Assembly: GCA_050013875.1 (NCBI GenBank)
Contig: JBEKEK010000024.1
Coordinates: 4,872 to 68,871 of the forward strand
Direction of reading: 5' to 3'
DNA from: Trebonia sp050013875
GTDB lineage: Bacteria; Actinomycetota; Actinomycetes; Streptosporangiales; Streptosporangiaceae
DNA length: 64,000 nt
Shown: positions 40,959-49,413 of the stretch, piece by piece
How positions within the stretch are numbered: position 1 is the stretch's first letter
Layout of the letters: each line of letters opens with the position of its first letter
Notes under the pieces: generated by a model
The model's database searches: none
What the model saw: the letters and a program-made list of their open reading frames with translations, nothing else
What the model was told of the DNA's origin: nothing
Made by a program: the position numbers and the translations under genes

Positions 40959-41924
40959 GTGAAGGTAGCGGTGGTCGGGGCCGGGGCGATCGGCGCGTAT
41001 GTGGGCGCGGCCCTCCACCGTGGCGGCACCGACGTCCACCTGGTCGCGCGGGGCGAGCATCTGGCGGCCATGAGGCGTGACGGCGTCACCGTCCTCAGCC
41101 CGCGCGGCGACTTCCGCGCTCATCCCCGCGCGACGGATGACCCCGCCGAGATCGGCCCGGTGGATATCGTGTTCCTCGGCCTGAAGGCGTACAGCTACGC
41201 GAGCGCGGGTCCGCTGCTGGCGCCTCTGCTGCGGCCGGGCACCGGTGTCGTCGCCGCGCAGAACGGCATCCCCTGGTGGTACTTCCAAGGGCTGGCCGGC
41301 CCGCATGCGGGACGTCGCGTCGAGGCGGTTGACCCGGGTGGCGCGGTCTCGGCGGTGATACCGCCGGACAGGGCGATCGGCTGCGTGGTGTACTGCTCGG
41401 CGGAGATCGAGTCACCGGGAGTCATCCGGCACGTCGAGGGCACCCGGTTCTCCATCGGGGAGCCGGATGGCAGCATCTCCGACCGCTGCTCGGCGTTCAG
41501 CAAGGCGATGATCGCGGGCGGCCTCAAGTGCCCGGTTGAGCGGGACCTGCGCGCTGACATCTGGCTCAAGCTGCTGGGCAACGTGGCGTTCAACCCAGTC
41601 AGCGTCCTCACCCGGGCGACGATGGGCGCGATCGCCGCGCATCCGGGCACCCGCCAGCTGGTTCTGGCGATGATGCACGAGACGGCCGAGATCGCCGCCC
41701 GCCTCGGCAGCCCGCCCAAGATCTCGGTCGAGCGCCGTTTCGACGGGGCCGCGAAGGTCGGCGACCACAAGACCTCGATGCTGATGGACTTTGAGGCCGG
41801 GAAGCCACTGGAGACCGACGTGCTGCTCAGGGCGCCCGTTGAGCTGGCACGGCTCACCGGCGTGCCGGCCCCAAGCCTGGAGATGGTGCAGGCGCTCATC
41901 GACCTGCTGACCAGGGGCGGCTAG
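40959..41924 (+). CDS. 2-dehydropantoate 2-reductase family oxidoreductase
   Basis: 321 aa. The N-terminal NADP-binding GAGAIGAYVG is at residues 7-16. DIVFLGLKAYS and TGVVAAQNGIPWW are the usual ketopantoate-reductase positions, and the C-terminal helical domain has the Lys in LWLKLLGNVAFNP and the final HKTSMLMDFEAGKP (Asp/Glu contacts). This enzyme type reduces alpha-keto acids such as ketopantoate. Because it follows an acyl-CoA ligase and precedes an amidohydrolase, a catabolic 2-keto- or 2-hydroxy-acid step is more likely than pantothenate synthesis. The GTG start at 40959 is 24 bases after the ligase stop. Confidence 0.88.
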   Translation: MKVAVVGAGAIGAYVGAALHRGGTDVHLVARGEHLAAMRRDGVTVLSPRGDFRAHPRATDDPAEIGPVDIVFLGLKAYSYASAGPLLAPLLRPGTGVVAAQNGIPWWYFQGLAGPHAGRRVEAVDPGGAVSAVIPPDRAIGCVVYCSAEIESPGVIRHVEGTRFSIGEPDGSISDRCSAFSKAMIAGGLKCPVERDLRADIWLKLLGNVAFNPVSVLTRATMGAIAAHPGTRQLVLAMMHETAEIAARLGSPPKISVERRFDGAAKVGDHKTSMLMDFEAGKPLETDVLLRAPVELARLTGVPAPSLEMVQALIDLLTRGG

Positions 41925-42051
41925 AGCCCAGACCATCGAGCAGCAGCCACCAGATGAGGTGGGTCGGCGCTGGCCCGTACGGTGCTAGCAGGCTGGTGCC
42001 GCACCGCCCAAACGGTGTCAAAGTGCTGCCTGCGCCTGCGAAAATGTCCGC

Positions 42052-43590
42052 ATGGCGCCTTTTGTCCTAGTTAACGGGAAGATCGTCACGGTTGACGAGC
42101 AGTTCTCGATCGTCGAGGCGGTGGCCATCGACGGGGAACGGATTACCGCGACCGGGTCGAATGCGTACGTCCTGGCTTGCGCGGGGCAAGAGGTCACGGT
42201 GGTGGACCTTGCCGGCGCGACGGTCATCCCCGGTCTGATCGATAACCACAACCACTTCGTCCGGGCGAGCGAACACGCCGAGGTTCGCCTTGACGGCGTG
42301 CGCAGCCGGGTGCAGGCCCTCGATGCGCTCCGCAGTGCCGCGGCGACGCTGCCCGCCGGGCAGTGGCTGGTGGCTCTCGGGGGCTGGCACGAGGACCAGT
42401 GGGCCGGTGACCGCAGTGAATTCACCGTGGCGGAACTCGACGCTGTCGCCGGAAGGCGGCCCGCGTTCGTCATGGCAGAGTATGACCATGCCGTTGTCAA
42501 CACCGCCTGGCTAGACGCAATGGGCCTGCCGGCCGAGGCTGAGACCCGGGCCACCGGGCGGATTGGCGGCGGGATCGTCGCGCTCAACCAGGCGGTAGGA
42601 GCCTTCCCCGGGCCAGCGGACCGGAAAGCGACCGCCAAGGCCGCCGCGTCCTGGTACAACCGCGTCGGGCTTACTGCCGTGTTCGATCCCGGCGGCGTTG
42701 GAGTTCCGGTGGAGGCCTACGCCACGGTCGCGGATCTTGCCGGGCGCGGGGAACTGACGCTGCGGGTCCTCACCACCGTGGGGGACGGTGCGAGTGGCCG
42801 CGGTCCCGGGCACGCCGCGGTTATGGCCGAGCGGCTTCGGGCCTGGCGGCCCTTCGAGGGCGATCACTGGCACGACCGGATCGCACTCGGGGAGATCTAC
42901 TACGCGGCCTTCCACTGGGACCACCCGGGCATCGAGCCGTCCCCGACGGAGGCGGACATCGCGGGTGCCGACGAGATCCTCGCCGCGGCGGCCTCGTCCG
43001 GCTGGCCGGTGCAGACGCACTCGGTGACCACGGCTGGCCTCGAGTTGGTCTTCGACGCCTACGAGCGGGCCGACCGGGTGCGCCCGATCCGGCCGCTGCG
43101 CTGGACGGTCACCCACGCCGAGGGGATCACCCCGGTGCAGATCGAGCGAGCGAGGCGGCTCGGAGTCGTCGTGCAGTTGCGCAGCATGGGCGTCATCCGT
43201 GCCAAACCGATCGCGCCGGTGCCGCTGCGCCTGGTCGCTGACAGCGGGCTGAGCTGGGGACTGGGTACCGACGGGACGCGCGCGGCCCAGATCAACCCGT
43301 TCGTCACCCTGTGGTGGGCGGTGACCGGCCGGTCAATGGGCGGATCGCAGATCCTGGATGAGACGCTCAGCCGCGAGGAGGCGCTGATCGCGCACACGCG
43401 GAGCAATGCGTACCTGATGTTCCGCGAAAGCCACCTGGGCTCCATCCGCCCGGGGCTGCTGGCCGACCTGCTGGTGCTCGACCGTGACTACCTAACGGTT
43501 CCGGTCGACGAGATCAGGGAGATCAGGCCGGTCGCGACGATGGTCGGCGGCCAGGTTGTGCACGGGACGCTCGCCCGGCGGCGGTCCTAG
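42052..43590 (+). CDS. YtcJ-like metal-dependent amidohydrolase
   Basis: 512 aa. The N-terminal beta part ends in PGLIDNHNHFVR (metal HxH, about residues 62-67). Barrel motifs include QTHSVTTAG (His), VTHAEGITPVQI (His) and LGTDGTRAAQINP (Asp). The C-terminal strands contain GLLADLLVLDRDY. YtcJ/NfdA-type amidohydrolases act on cyclic amides, formamides or exoenzyme-like substrates; the specific one is unknown. It has its own 127-base upstream gap and an ATG at 42052. Cytoplasmic, no signal peptide. Confidence 0.9.
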   Translation: MAPFVLVNGKIVTVDEQFSIVEAVAIDGERITATGSNAYVLACAGQEVTVVDLAGATVIPGLIDNHNHFVRASEHAEVRLDGVRSRVQALDALRSAAATLPAGQWLVALGGWHEDQWAGDRSEFTVAELDAVAGRRPAFVMAEYDHAVVNTAWLDAMGLPAEAETRATGRIGGGIVALNQAVGAFPGPADRKATAKAAASWYNRVGLTAVFDPGGVGVPVEAYATVADLAGRGELTLRVLTTVGDGASGRGPGHAAVMAERLRAWRPFEGDHWHDRIALGEIYYAAFHWDHPGIEPSPTEADIAGADEILAAAASSGWPVQTHSVTTAGLELVFDAYERADRVRPIRPLRWTVTHAEGITPVQIERARRLGVVVQLRSMGVIRAKPIAPVPLRLVADSGLSWGLGTDGTRAAQINPFVTLWWAVTGRSMGGSQILDETLSREEALIAHTRSNAYLMFRESHLGSIRPGLLADLLVLDRDYLTVPVDEIREIRPVATMVGGQVVHGTLARRRS

Positions 43591-43619
43591 CGTCCAGGTC
43601 ACCCGCAGGGGGGTTTCTG

Positions 43620-43892
43620 ATGGCTGTGACAGCAGTGGTTCAGCACCACGTCGCCGATTACGAGACATGGCGCACGGCCTACGACGGGTTCGGTGACGTC
43701 CAGAAGGCGGGCGGCGTGACCCGCCAGAGCGTCTACCGGTCGGCCGACGACCCCAACAATGTGCTGATCATGCACGGTTTCGCGACCACCGCCGACGCCG
43801 AGAAATTCCTCGCTGGCGCCGAGTTGCGCGACGCGATGCAGCGTGCCGGTGTCCAGGGCCAGCCACGAGTCGAAATCTACCAGGACGCGTAG
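43620..43892 (+). CDS. Small dimeric alpha/beta-barrel protein
   Basis: 90 aa. The pattern VVQHHVADYETWRTAYDGFG, then VYRSADDPNNVLIMHGFATT and AEKFLAGAELRDAMQRAGV is that of ABM-like/cyclase ferredoxin-fold dimers found as stand-alone proteins in catabolic or biosynthetic clusters. Trp in YETW is the family marker. It follows the amidohydrolase by 29 bases with a GCAGGGGGG ribosome site and is probably co-transcribed. Its chemistry is unknown. Confidence 0.75.
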   Translation: MAVTAVVQHHVADYETWRTAYDGFGDVQKAGGVTRQSVYRSADDPNNVLIMHGFATTADAEKFLAGAELRDAMQRAGVQGQPRVEIYQDA

Positions 43893-44023
43893 CCGCCCAG
43901 GAAAGCCCGGCGGCCCGCTGTCACCGGTACGGCTCCCGGGCTGGCCCGGCTGCGCCTGCACCTCGCGAAACGCCACATTCGCGGTCAACCCGACCTGGGA
44001 CAGCAGACCACCAAGGAGACGCC

Positions 44024-44293
44024 ATGCCCACCGTGATAGCCCACCACGACGTCAAGGACACCCAGCACTGGCTCGCCTCGCAGAACCGCGAGGAGTTCTT
44101 CGGGCCGCTCGGTGTCACCAACATCCGCACCTTCGCCGACCCGCAGAATCCCACCCGGGTGGCGGTGCTGATGGACGTCGCCGACCTCGACACCACGATC
44201 GCCGCCCTGCAGACTGCCGCGGCATCGAACGTGATGGACCAGGACGGGGTGCTGGCCGACACCTTGCTGCTGCTCGTGGAAACAGGCAAGTAG
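44024..44293 (+). CDS. Small dimeric alpha/beta-barrel protein, second copy
   Basis: 89 aa, same fold as the preceding gene (VIAHHDVKDTQHWLASQNRE, then PTRVAVLMDVADLDTTIAAL). It is preceded by CACCAAGGAGACGCC, a good ribosome site. The two are related in pattern (HH.V.D...W) but diverged in sequence, suggesting an old duplication. Function unknown; likely in the same catabolic unit. Confidence 0.7.
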   Translation: MPTVIAHHDVKDTQHWLASQNREEFFGPLGVTNIRTFADPQNPTRVAVLMDVADLDTTIAALQTAAASNVMDQDGVLADTLLLLVETGK

Positions 44294-44369
44294 GCCGGCC
44301 GACGCCGGACAGCACCGACCAGGATCGTCCCGCCGCGGCCGAGGGCCACGCTCAGCCACGCGATTTTCT

Positions 44370-45167
44370 TCACACGTCGCGCTTGCAGTGCGCGGCGATC
44401 CGGGTGAGCGCGGCGATCGTCGCGGTGTCGTCCGGCAGCCACGGGCCGGACAGGCTGCCGATGCCGGCGTCGGTGCGCCAGTAGCTCCAGTAACCAAGCG
44501 CCCGGCCGCCGTTCTGGGCGCTGTAGCCCGCCAGCCAGCCGTAGACCGTGGCGAACCACGAAGGGCGCTGCGCCGGCACATTGCTGTTCGTCTCCGCGAT
44601 CGCCAGCACCGGCGACTCCTGGACGTGCTGCTCAAGGTTCTCGCGCCAGGCGTTCAGCGCCCGGATCAGCGGCGGGTTCCAGTTGTCGTACCAGTCGAGC
44701 GCGTAGAAGTCGAGCCCGGGCGGGCAGAACAGCACCTGGTCAAGGCCGGTCCCGCAGACCACCGCGCCGTACTTCACCCGGCTGCCGCGGCACAGCGCCT
44801 GCAGGTGGGCGTGCACCCGCAAGAGCTTCGCCTTGGTCAGCCCCAGCGGCGCGAACTGGCCGCCGTTAGCGGCGTCGCCGTCGGCCTCGGCGTACGCGGT
44901 GAGCACGCCGCCCTGCGACGGGGCGCTGCCGATGAAGGCGCGCAGTGCCTCGTCCAGCTGGCCGGCCAGCAGCTGGTCCGGATTGGGGTAGATGGTGTAG
45001 AACCCGGTGACGCCCGCGGAGGTCGCCGGCCACGCCGCCGGGATCGGCCCGTTAACCGACGGGAACACGATCTTCCCGGCGGTCACCTGGTAGAGGTGCT
45101 CGCGGTACCCGGTCACGTCCGGGATGCCCAGGGCCCCCAGGTCGATGTTGGCCGCTCCGAACAGCAT
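44370..45167 (-). CDS. Glycoside-hydrolase-like TIM-barrel protein
   Basis: 265 aa without signal peptide. The order of strands (MLFGAANIDLGALGIP, TGFYTIYPNPDQLL, YGAVVCGTGLDQVLF, LDFYALDWYDNWNPP, SPVLAIAETNSNVP, LGYWSYWRTDAGI) is that of a TIM-barrel glycosidase; Glu in LAIAETN and Asp in LDWYD are natural catalytic candidates. I cannot assign a GH family; relatives annotated as glycosyl hydrolase occur in actinomycetes. ATG 45167 is set by the GGAGGGA site upstream; the longer upstream frame lacks coding sense. Confidence 0.65.
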   Translation of the reverse strand: MLFGAANIDLGALGIPDVTGYREHLYQVTAGKIVFPSVNGPIPAAWPATSAGVTGFYTIYPNPDQLLAGQLDEALRAFIGSAPSQGGVLTAYAEADGDAANGGQFAPLGLTKAKLLRVHAHLQALCRGSRVKYGAVVCGTGLDQVLFCPPGLDFYALDWYDNWNPPLIRALNAWRENLEQHVQESPVLAIAETNSNVPAQRPSWFATVYGWLAGYSAQNGGRALGYWSYWRTDAGIGSLSGPWLPDDTATIAALTRIAAHCKRDV

Positions 45168-45336
45168 CACAGTCCCTCCGGCGCGGCCGGCGGGCACCGC
45201 GCGTTGCTCTCGAACGTCCGGTCCGATAGGGCGCATCGGCGCCGCGCGCGGCGTCTCCTCGCCTGGTCGTGTGCCTGCCACCGTGACGTCCCGGCCAAGG
45301 TCGCTCTTGGTGATGCAGGCGGCCGGTCCGGAGGAG

Positions 45337-45798
45337 TCATGTCGCCGCTGCGGGCGGTTCGGTCAGTGCGGCGATGCATGCGGTGAGCAGGCGCCGCATC
45401 TGATCTTGTTCGCTGACATCCAGCTTGGCCAGCATGTCTTGCTCGACGCGGCGAACCGCCGCGCTGGCCACCTCAAGCTGGCGCCGCCCGCGGGCGGTCA
45501 GCTCGGTCGGCAGGGCCCGGCCGACGGGTGCCTGGGCCGGGCGGACAACGAGTCCTTGGCGTTCGAGGGCCTGCAGGAGCACGTTCATCGACTGCCGGGT
45601 GACGAAGGCGCCGCGGGCAAGCTCGGAGTTGGACAGACCCGGTCGCTGGGCAAGCAGCTCCAGGCAGGCGTAGTGGGTGATCGTCATGCCAAGCGGCCGC
45701 AGCACGGCCTCCATGGCAGAGTGCAGGGCGCTCGCGGCCGCCTTCAGCATGTACCCCAGCGATGTGTGCAGCTCGATTCCGGGCTCGCCTTGACTCAT
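45337..45798 (-). CDS. MarR family transcriptional regulator
   Basis: 153 aa. Typical MarR helices: SLGYMLKAAASALHSAMEAV (dimer), the winged helix LSNSELARGAFVTRQSMNVL with recognition helix VTRQSMNVLLQALERQGL, the wing VGRALPTELTARG and a C-terminal dimer helix. Its ATG (45798-45796) is at the edge of one of two TGTCAG-N4-CTGACA operators shared with the divergent VOC gene, so autorepression is expected. No SD is visible upstream, so the transcript may be leaderless. Confidence 0.93.
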   Translation of the reverse strand: MSQGEPGIELHTSLGYMLKAAASALHSAMEAVLRPLGMTITHYACLELLAQRPGLSNSELARGAFVTRQSMNVLLQALERQGLVVRPAQAPVGRALPTELTARGRRQLEVASAAVRRVEQDMLAKLDVSEQDQMRRLLTACIAALTEPPAAAT

Positions 45799-45840
45799 GT
45801 CAGTAGTCTGACATACATTGAGTGTGTCAGAAGACTGACA
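45798..45840. promoter_or_regulatory. Twin operators between MarR and VOC genes
   Basis: The inverted repeat TGTCAG-N4-CTGACA occurs twice, at 45798-45813 and 45825-45840. Centres are 27 bp apart. A 15-bp direct repeat CTGACATACATTGAG (45808-45822 and 45835-45849) covers the right arms. The first copy touches the MarR start codon and the second lies just before the VOC ribosome site, so one protein could shut both genes. Confidence 0.8.
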
Positions 45841-45861
45841 TACATTGAGGAGGCAGCAATC

Positions 45862-46230
45862 GTGGCCGTCACCGGACCCGACTTCATTTCACTGCAGGTG
45901 CGCGACCTGGCGCGTTCCGCCGCTTTCTACGAGCAGTACCTGGGGCTGAAGCGCTCCGACGCAGGACCGCCGCACGCCGTCGTGTTCGGCACCAAGCCGA
46001 TCGCGTTCGCCGTCCGTGACGTCGTCGCGGGCACCGACCTGGACGCGATCGCGCAGCCGGGGCAGGGAATGGCGCTGTGGCTGCACGCCCCCGACGCGCA
46101 GGACATCCACGACGCCCTCGCCGCCGCCGGCACGACGATCATCTCGGCGCCCGTCGACGGGCCGTTCGGCCGCACTTTCACGTTCGCGGACCCCGACGGC
46201 TACCAGGTGACCCTCCACGACCGCGGCTGA
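45862..46230 (+). CDS. VOC (glyoxalase/bleomycin-resistance fold) protein
   Basis: 122 aa, one VOC module pair: FISLQVRDLARSAAFYEQYL, then PIAFAVRDV, GMALWLHAPDAQDIHDAL and TFTFADPDGYQVTLHD. Metal ligand candidates include Glu in FYEQY and Asp/His at the C-terminal end. The family covers glyoxalases, dioxygenases and antibiotic-binding proteins. Divergence from a MarR repressor with shared operators suggests inducible protection against or metabolism of a small aromatic or electrophile. The GTG start at 45862 follows GAGGAGG. Confidence 0.85.
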   Translation: MAVTGPDFISLQVRDLARSAAFYEQYLGLKRSDAGPPHAVVFGTKPIAFAVRDVVAGTDLDAIAQPGQGMALWLHAPDAQDIHDALAAAGTTIISAPVDGPFGRTFTFADPDGYQVTLHDRG

Positions 46231-46274
46231 GCCGGGCGTCCTGGTCTTCGGCGCGGCAGCGCCGCGCTCGCCCC

Positions 46275-46877
46275 TTATCGACCGGGCGTTGTCCGTGGGT
46301 CGCGTCCCATGAAGGCGGCGAGGCGTTCCCAGTCGTCAGCACCGGGAGCCGGGGAGACCTCCGCCCCGAAAGGGGCTCCCGGCCCGACCAGGCTGCGGTA
46401 GGCAGGTTTGATCATGGCCTGTGCCCCCTGGAGGGCCGGCCAGGCGAGGGAAGGGTCCAGCTTGCCGGTCTGCCCGGTGGCCCTGGCCAGGTCCCAGGCG
46501 TGTCCGGCCAGCTCTGCCAGGTACATGTCCACCAGGGTGGCTCCGGTGTACTCCTCGCCCCACGGCATGGTGTGCCGCAGCGACAAGCTGGAATCGTCGC
46601 CCCATGCTTGTGCCGCCTGTTCCGCGGCGCTGCGTAGCTGACCGGGCGCGTCGGGCAGTTCCACGTGCGGGGATTCGTCTCCGGGCGGTGGTGCCTGCCC
46701 GCGGCCGAGAGCGGCCGCCCGGTGGCCCGCTTCGACGAGGTGGTCGATCAGTGCGGCCACGTCGTACTTGGGGCACGGTGTCGGGTGGCCGAGCTCGTCA
46801 GCAGCTATTCCTGACACGATCACCGCAGCGTTCTCGTAGGAATCCAGCAACGTGCTTCGGCGGTCAGCATCGGCCAT
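46275..46877 (-). CDS. TIGR03086-like DinB-fold metal-binding protein
   Basis: 200 aa. A four-helix DinB/maleylpyruvate-isomerase-like domain: LGHPTPCPKYDVAALIDHLV gives the family's tPCPxxxVxxLxxHL signature, and AELAGHAWDLARATGQ the second His. The family (TIGR03086-type) is actinobacterial, binds a divalent metal and is thought to use mycothiol or similar thiols. The ATG at 46877 follows CGAGGAGGAACCGC on the minus strand. Confidence 0.88.
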   Translation of the reverse strand: MADADRRSTLLDSYENAAVIVSGIAADELGHPTPCPKYDVAALIDHLVEAGHRAAALGRGQAPPPGDESPHVELPDAPGQLRSAAEQAAQAWGDDSSLSLRHTMPWGEEYTGATLVDMYLAELAGHAWDLARATGQTGKLDPSLAWPALQGAQAMIKPAYRSLVGPGAPFGAEVSPAPGADDWERLAAFMGRDPRTTPGR

Positions 46878-46989
46878 GCGGTTCCTCCTCGGTGTGACAG
46901 GCCAGCTACGCCGGCCGCCGGTTCGCGAGCGCGCCGAAGGACGACTATCTCACCACCCGCACGGGCGCGCGAATCGGCCTGCTGCGTGC

Positions 46990-47027
46990 GACAACGTTCG
47001 TTCCCGGAAATGGGTACAATAGTTGTC
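46990..47027 (+). promoter_or_regulatory. Leaderless promoter with inverted repeat of the AbiE operon
   Basis: TACAAT (47014-47019) ends 8 bases before the ATG at 47028, the spacing of a -10 element for a leaderless mRNA. GACAAC (46990-46995) and GTTGTC (47022-47027) form an inverted repeat around it, and ACAA-TAG-TTGT straddles the -10. AbiEi antitoxins repress their own promoters by binding such repeats. Confidence 0.55.
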
Positions 47028-47684
47028 ATGGCTGATTCGACGCTGGCCCGGCTTGGTCCCATCGCGGAGCGGCGGTGGGGCCTGGTCACCACTGCCCAGG
47101 CCAAGGACGCCGGCGTCTCCCGAAAACAGCTTGCCCGGATGGCCTCGGCCGGCGCAATCGAACGCGTGGCACAGGGGGTCTACCGGATGGCCGGGGCTCC
47201 GCTGCAGGATCACGAGGCGATCTACGCGACCTGGCTGGCCTTGGGCGGCGCGACCGCGCCCCGTGCGGAGACTGGAGTGGCGCCGGTCGTGGCGGCTGGT
47301 GTAACCGCGGCCGTGGTTCACGGCATTGGTGACTTCTTCCCCGCTGGGTCCGACTTCATCGTGCCCGCCCGCAAGGGCACCCGGCTTCCCGGCGTGCGAC
47401 TGCGTATCCGGGGGCTGACCCGCGACGAGGTCATTCCCGTCGCCGGGCTGCCCGCCCTGACCGTGGAGCGGACCCTCGCGGACCTCATCGAGATCGGGAC
47501 CGACCTGTCTCTGGTCGCCGGCGCTGCTCGCGACGCGGTCCGGGCTGACAAGCTCGTGGCACCGGATCGTCTGGTGTCCTATCTCGACCCCATCGCGGCC
47601 CGGCGCAAGAGCGACGGCAGGTCGCTGGCCAGCGACCTGCTCGAGCTCGCGGGCGTGCGTCCGGAGGGATGGCACTATGGCTGA
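47028..47684 (+). CDS. AbiEi-type antitoxin
   Basis: 218 aa. The N-terminal winged helix (WGLVTTAQAKDAGVSRKQLA, ASAGAIERVAQGVYRM) is the AbiEi HTH. The C-terminal domain (VAPVVAAGVTAAVVHGIG, TRDEVIPVAGLPALTVERTL) matches the AbiEi antitoxin domain. In type IV systems AbiEi represses the operon and counters the AbiEii nucleotidyltransferase. The start at 47028 has no SD but a good leaderless promoter. The last codons overlap the toxin gene by 8 bases (47677-47684). Confidence 0.85.
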   Translation: MADSTLARLGPIAERRWGLVTTAQAKDAGVSRKQLARMASAGAIERVAQGVYRMAGAPLQDHEAIYATWLALGGATAPRAETGVAPVVAAGVTAAVVHGIGDFFPAGSDFIVPARKGTRLPGVRLRIRGLTRDEVIPVAGLPALTVERTLADLIEIGTDLSLVAGAARDAVRADKLVAPDRLVSYLDPIAARRKSDGRSLASDLLELAGVRPEGWHYG

Positions 47685-48678
47685 GCGGAGCGGGGCCAGG
47701 CGCGAGGAATATGGCGACTGGCGCTCACTGGAGCTGGCGATCAAGGACGCCGCAAAGAAGGCCGCCCGCCAGGCAGGACCCGGCATCAGCGCGGCCAGCG
47801 TCGATGCGCAGATCCGGCAGGCCCGCTTCGACCGGTTCCTCTCCCGTGTCTTCGCCCAGGGCGAGCAGTCCGAGTGGCTGCTCAAAGGCGGGATGAGCAT
47901 GCTCGCCCGGGTGCCGCGTTCGCGCACCACCAAAGACATGGACCTGGCAGCCTTGCACGCGTCCGATCTCGCTGAGGCGGAGAGGGCGCTGGCCGCACTC
48001 GCAGAGGTCGAACTCGGGGATCACCTCATCTTCCGGCTGATCCGGTCCACGCCGACCGGCCTCGGGGAGAACCAGCCTGGCGTGGCGACGCGGCGCTACT
48101 TTTTCGCCTGCATCGACGTCGACCATGACACCCAGGTCGACACGGTGGTCGTCGATGTCGTCGTCGGGCCACCGCCCGTCGGACGCCCCGAAGTGGTCGA
48201 GCCGGCCAACCGCCTGTACCTGAGTCGGCCGCTGATCATCTTCCCCTACCGGCTCTACCCGGTCGCCGACCAGATCGCCGATAAGGTCTGCGCGACGATG
48301 GACACCCAGTACCCAGGCGACAAACGCAGCAGCCGCGTCAAGGATCTGGTCGACTTGGTCCTGATCGCCCACACCCAGACCGTCGACCTCGATGAGCTCC
48401 GGGTAGCGATCGCCGCCAAGCGAGAGTTCAGTAGGATCGGGCCGTTCGAGCACTTCGATGTTCCGTCCGAGTGGACCGGTACCTACCCTGCGACCGCGAA
48501 AGGTGTCCCGGCGGCCGAGTCTTTCTCGGCGCAGACCGCGGCCGGCCTCGTGGCGTCCTTCGTCAACCCGGCGCTCGGCAAACGCTCGAACCCAGCTGCC
48601 TGGGACCCGCAGGCTCTGGCCTGGATTCCGGACACGGGCGTCCCAACGGCGGACCCCGGACGCTTGAAGCGCAAGTAG
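47677..48678 (+). CDS. AbiEii/AbiGii-type nucleotidyltransferase toxin
   Basis: 333 aa. The DNA-polymerase-beta-like core shows the GS-type motif LLKGGMSML, then SRTTKDMDL with the paired acids (DxD), and the later conserved Lys/Asp region ADQIADKVCATMD and SSRVKDLVDLVLI. AbiEii toxins transfer nucleotides (GTP or CTP) onto targets such as tRNA 3' ends and arrest growth or abort phage infection. It overlaps the AbiEi gene; there is no SD space, so translation is coupled. The C-terminal 80 residues extend beyond the usual family core. Confidence 0.88.
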   Translation: MAERSGARREEYGDWRSLELAIKDAAKKAARQAGPGISAASVDAQIRQARFDRFLSRVFAQGEQSEWLLKGGMSMLARVPRSRTTKDMDLAALHASDLAEAERALAALAEVELGDHLIFRLIRSTPTGLGENQPGVATRRYFFACIDVDHDTQVDTVVVDVVVGPPPVGRPEVVEPANRLYLSRPLIIFPYRLYPVADQIADKVCATMDTQYPGDKRSSRVKDLVDLVLIAHTQTVDLDELRVAIAAKREFSRIGPFEHFDVPSEWTGTYPATAKGVPAAESFSAQTAAGLVASFVNPALGKRSNPAAWDPQALAWIPDTGVPTADPGRLKRK

Positions 48679-48927
48679 GCGCCGTCCTGCTCGGCCGCGC
48701 CATTGGTGATCCCGCCTGATGGCTGCGTACAGATCGGGCCGATCCGGCGATCCCGGCCTCGCCGGAGGTGACCGCACATGCCAATGAGCGCGACCCCCGC
48801 GGCTCGGCTGGATCAGGCCAGCTGAAGCTGGCAACTCGTTGAACATTTGGTGCGGATCTCTGATGCTTGGGTAAGCGAGGTTCAGGTCGGGATGCGGCAT
48901 CCGTGTGGGTGCGGATTAGGGGTGACG

Positions 48928-49236
48928 ATGATAGCCCGGACGTGGCGCGGCTGGGTCAGGACCGAGCAGGCAGCGGCCTACGTCGAGTACATCACCAGGA
49001 CCGGGTTGAGCGCATACGGGGAGACGCCGGGCAACCTGGGAGCCCAGATGTGGACGACAGACCTCGGCGACGGCCGGACAGAAGTCATGACAGTCAGCTG
49101 GTGGTCGTCGCGAACTGACATCGAAGGCTTCGCGGGCCAGAACATCGACGTTGCCGTCTTTTACCCCGAGGACGACGATTACCTCATCGACCGCGAGACC
49201 ACCGTCACGCACTACGACGTCGCACGAACGCTGTGA
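48928..49236 (+). CDS. Antibiotic-biosynthesis-monooxygenase-fold protein
   Basis: 102 aa from ATG 48928 (AGGGGTGAC ahead). ARTWRGWVRTEQAAAYVEYI, GAQMWTTDLGDGRTEVMTVS and WWSSRTDIEGFAG fit an ABM-like ferredoxin-fold domain, often found as stand-alone stress proteins. FYPEDDDYLIDRETTVTHYD completes it. Function unknown. The 250 bases upstream to the AbiE toxin hold no gene. Confidence 0.7.
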   Translation: MIARTWRGWVRTEQAAAYVEYITRTGLSAYGETPGNLGAQMWTTDLGDGRTEVMTVSWWSSRTDIEGFAGQNIDVAVFYPEDDDYLIDRETTVTHYDVARTL

Positions 49237-49413
49237 CACCCCCGGTCATCCCGAGACCTCGACCCGGGCTCACGGCGGCCCGAGGGCTCCCTGGCCTGGG
49301 AAGCGCGCGAGCGGCCGCTCGGCCCCTGGTCACGGTCCTGCGCGCTGCAGGTCGGGCCGAGGATTAGCGCTGGTAAAGGCCTGGCGTCGCTCGGCCGCCC
49401 CGGGGGCGGGGGG

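Noticed and set aside
39120..41306. 728-codon minus-strand frame across the acyl-CoA ligase
   Set aside because: No recognisable domain, antisense to two clear enzymes; only its last 60 codons look protein-like and are reported separately as an orphan frame.
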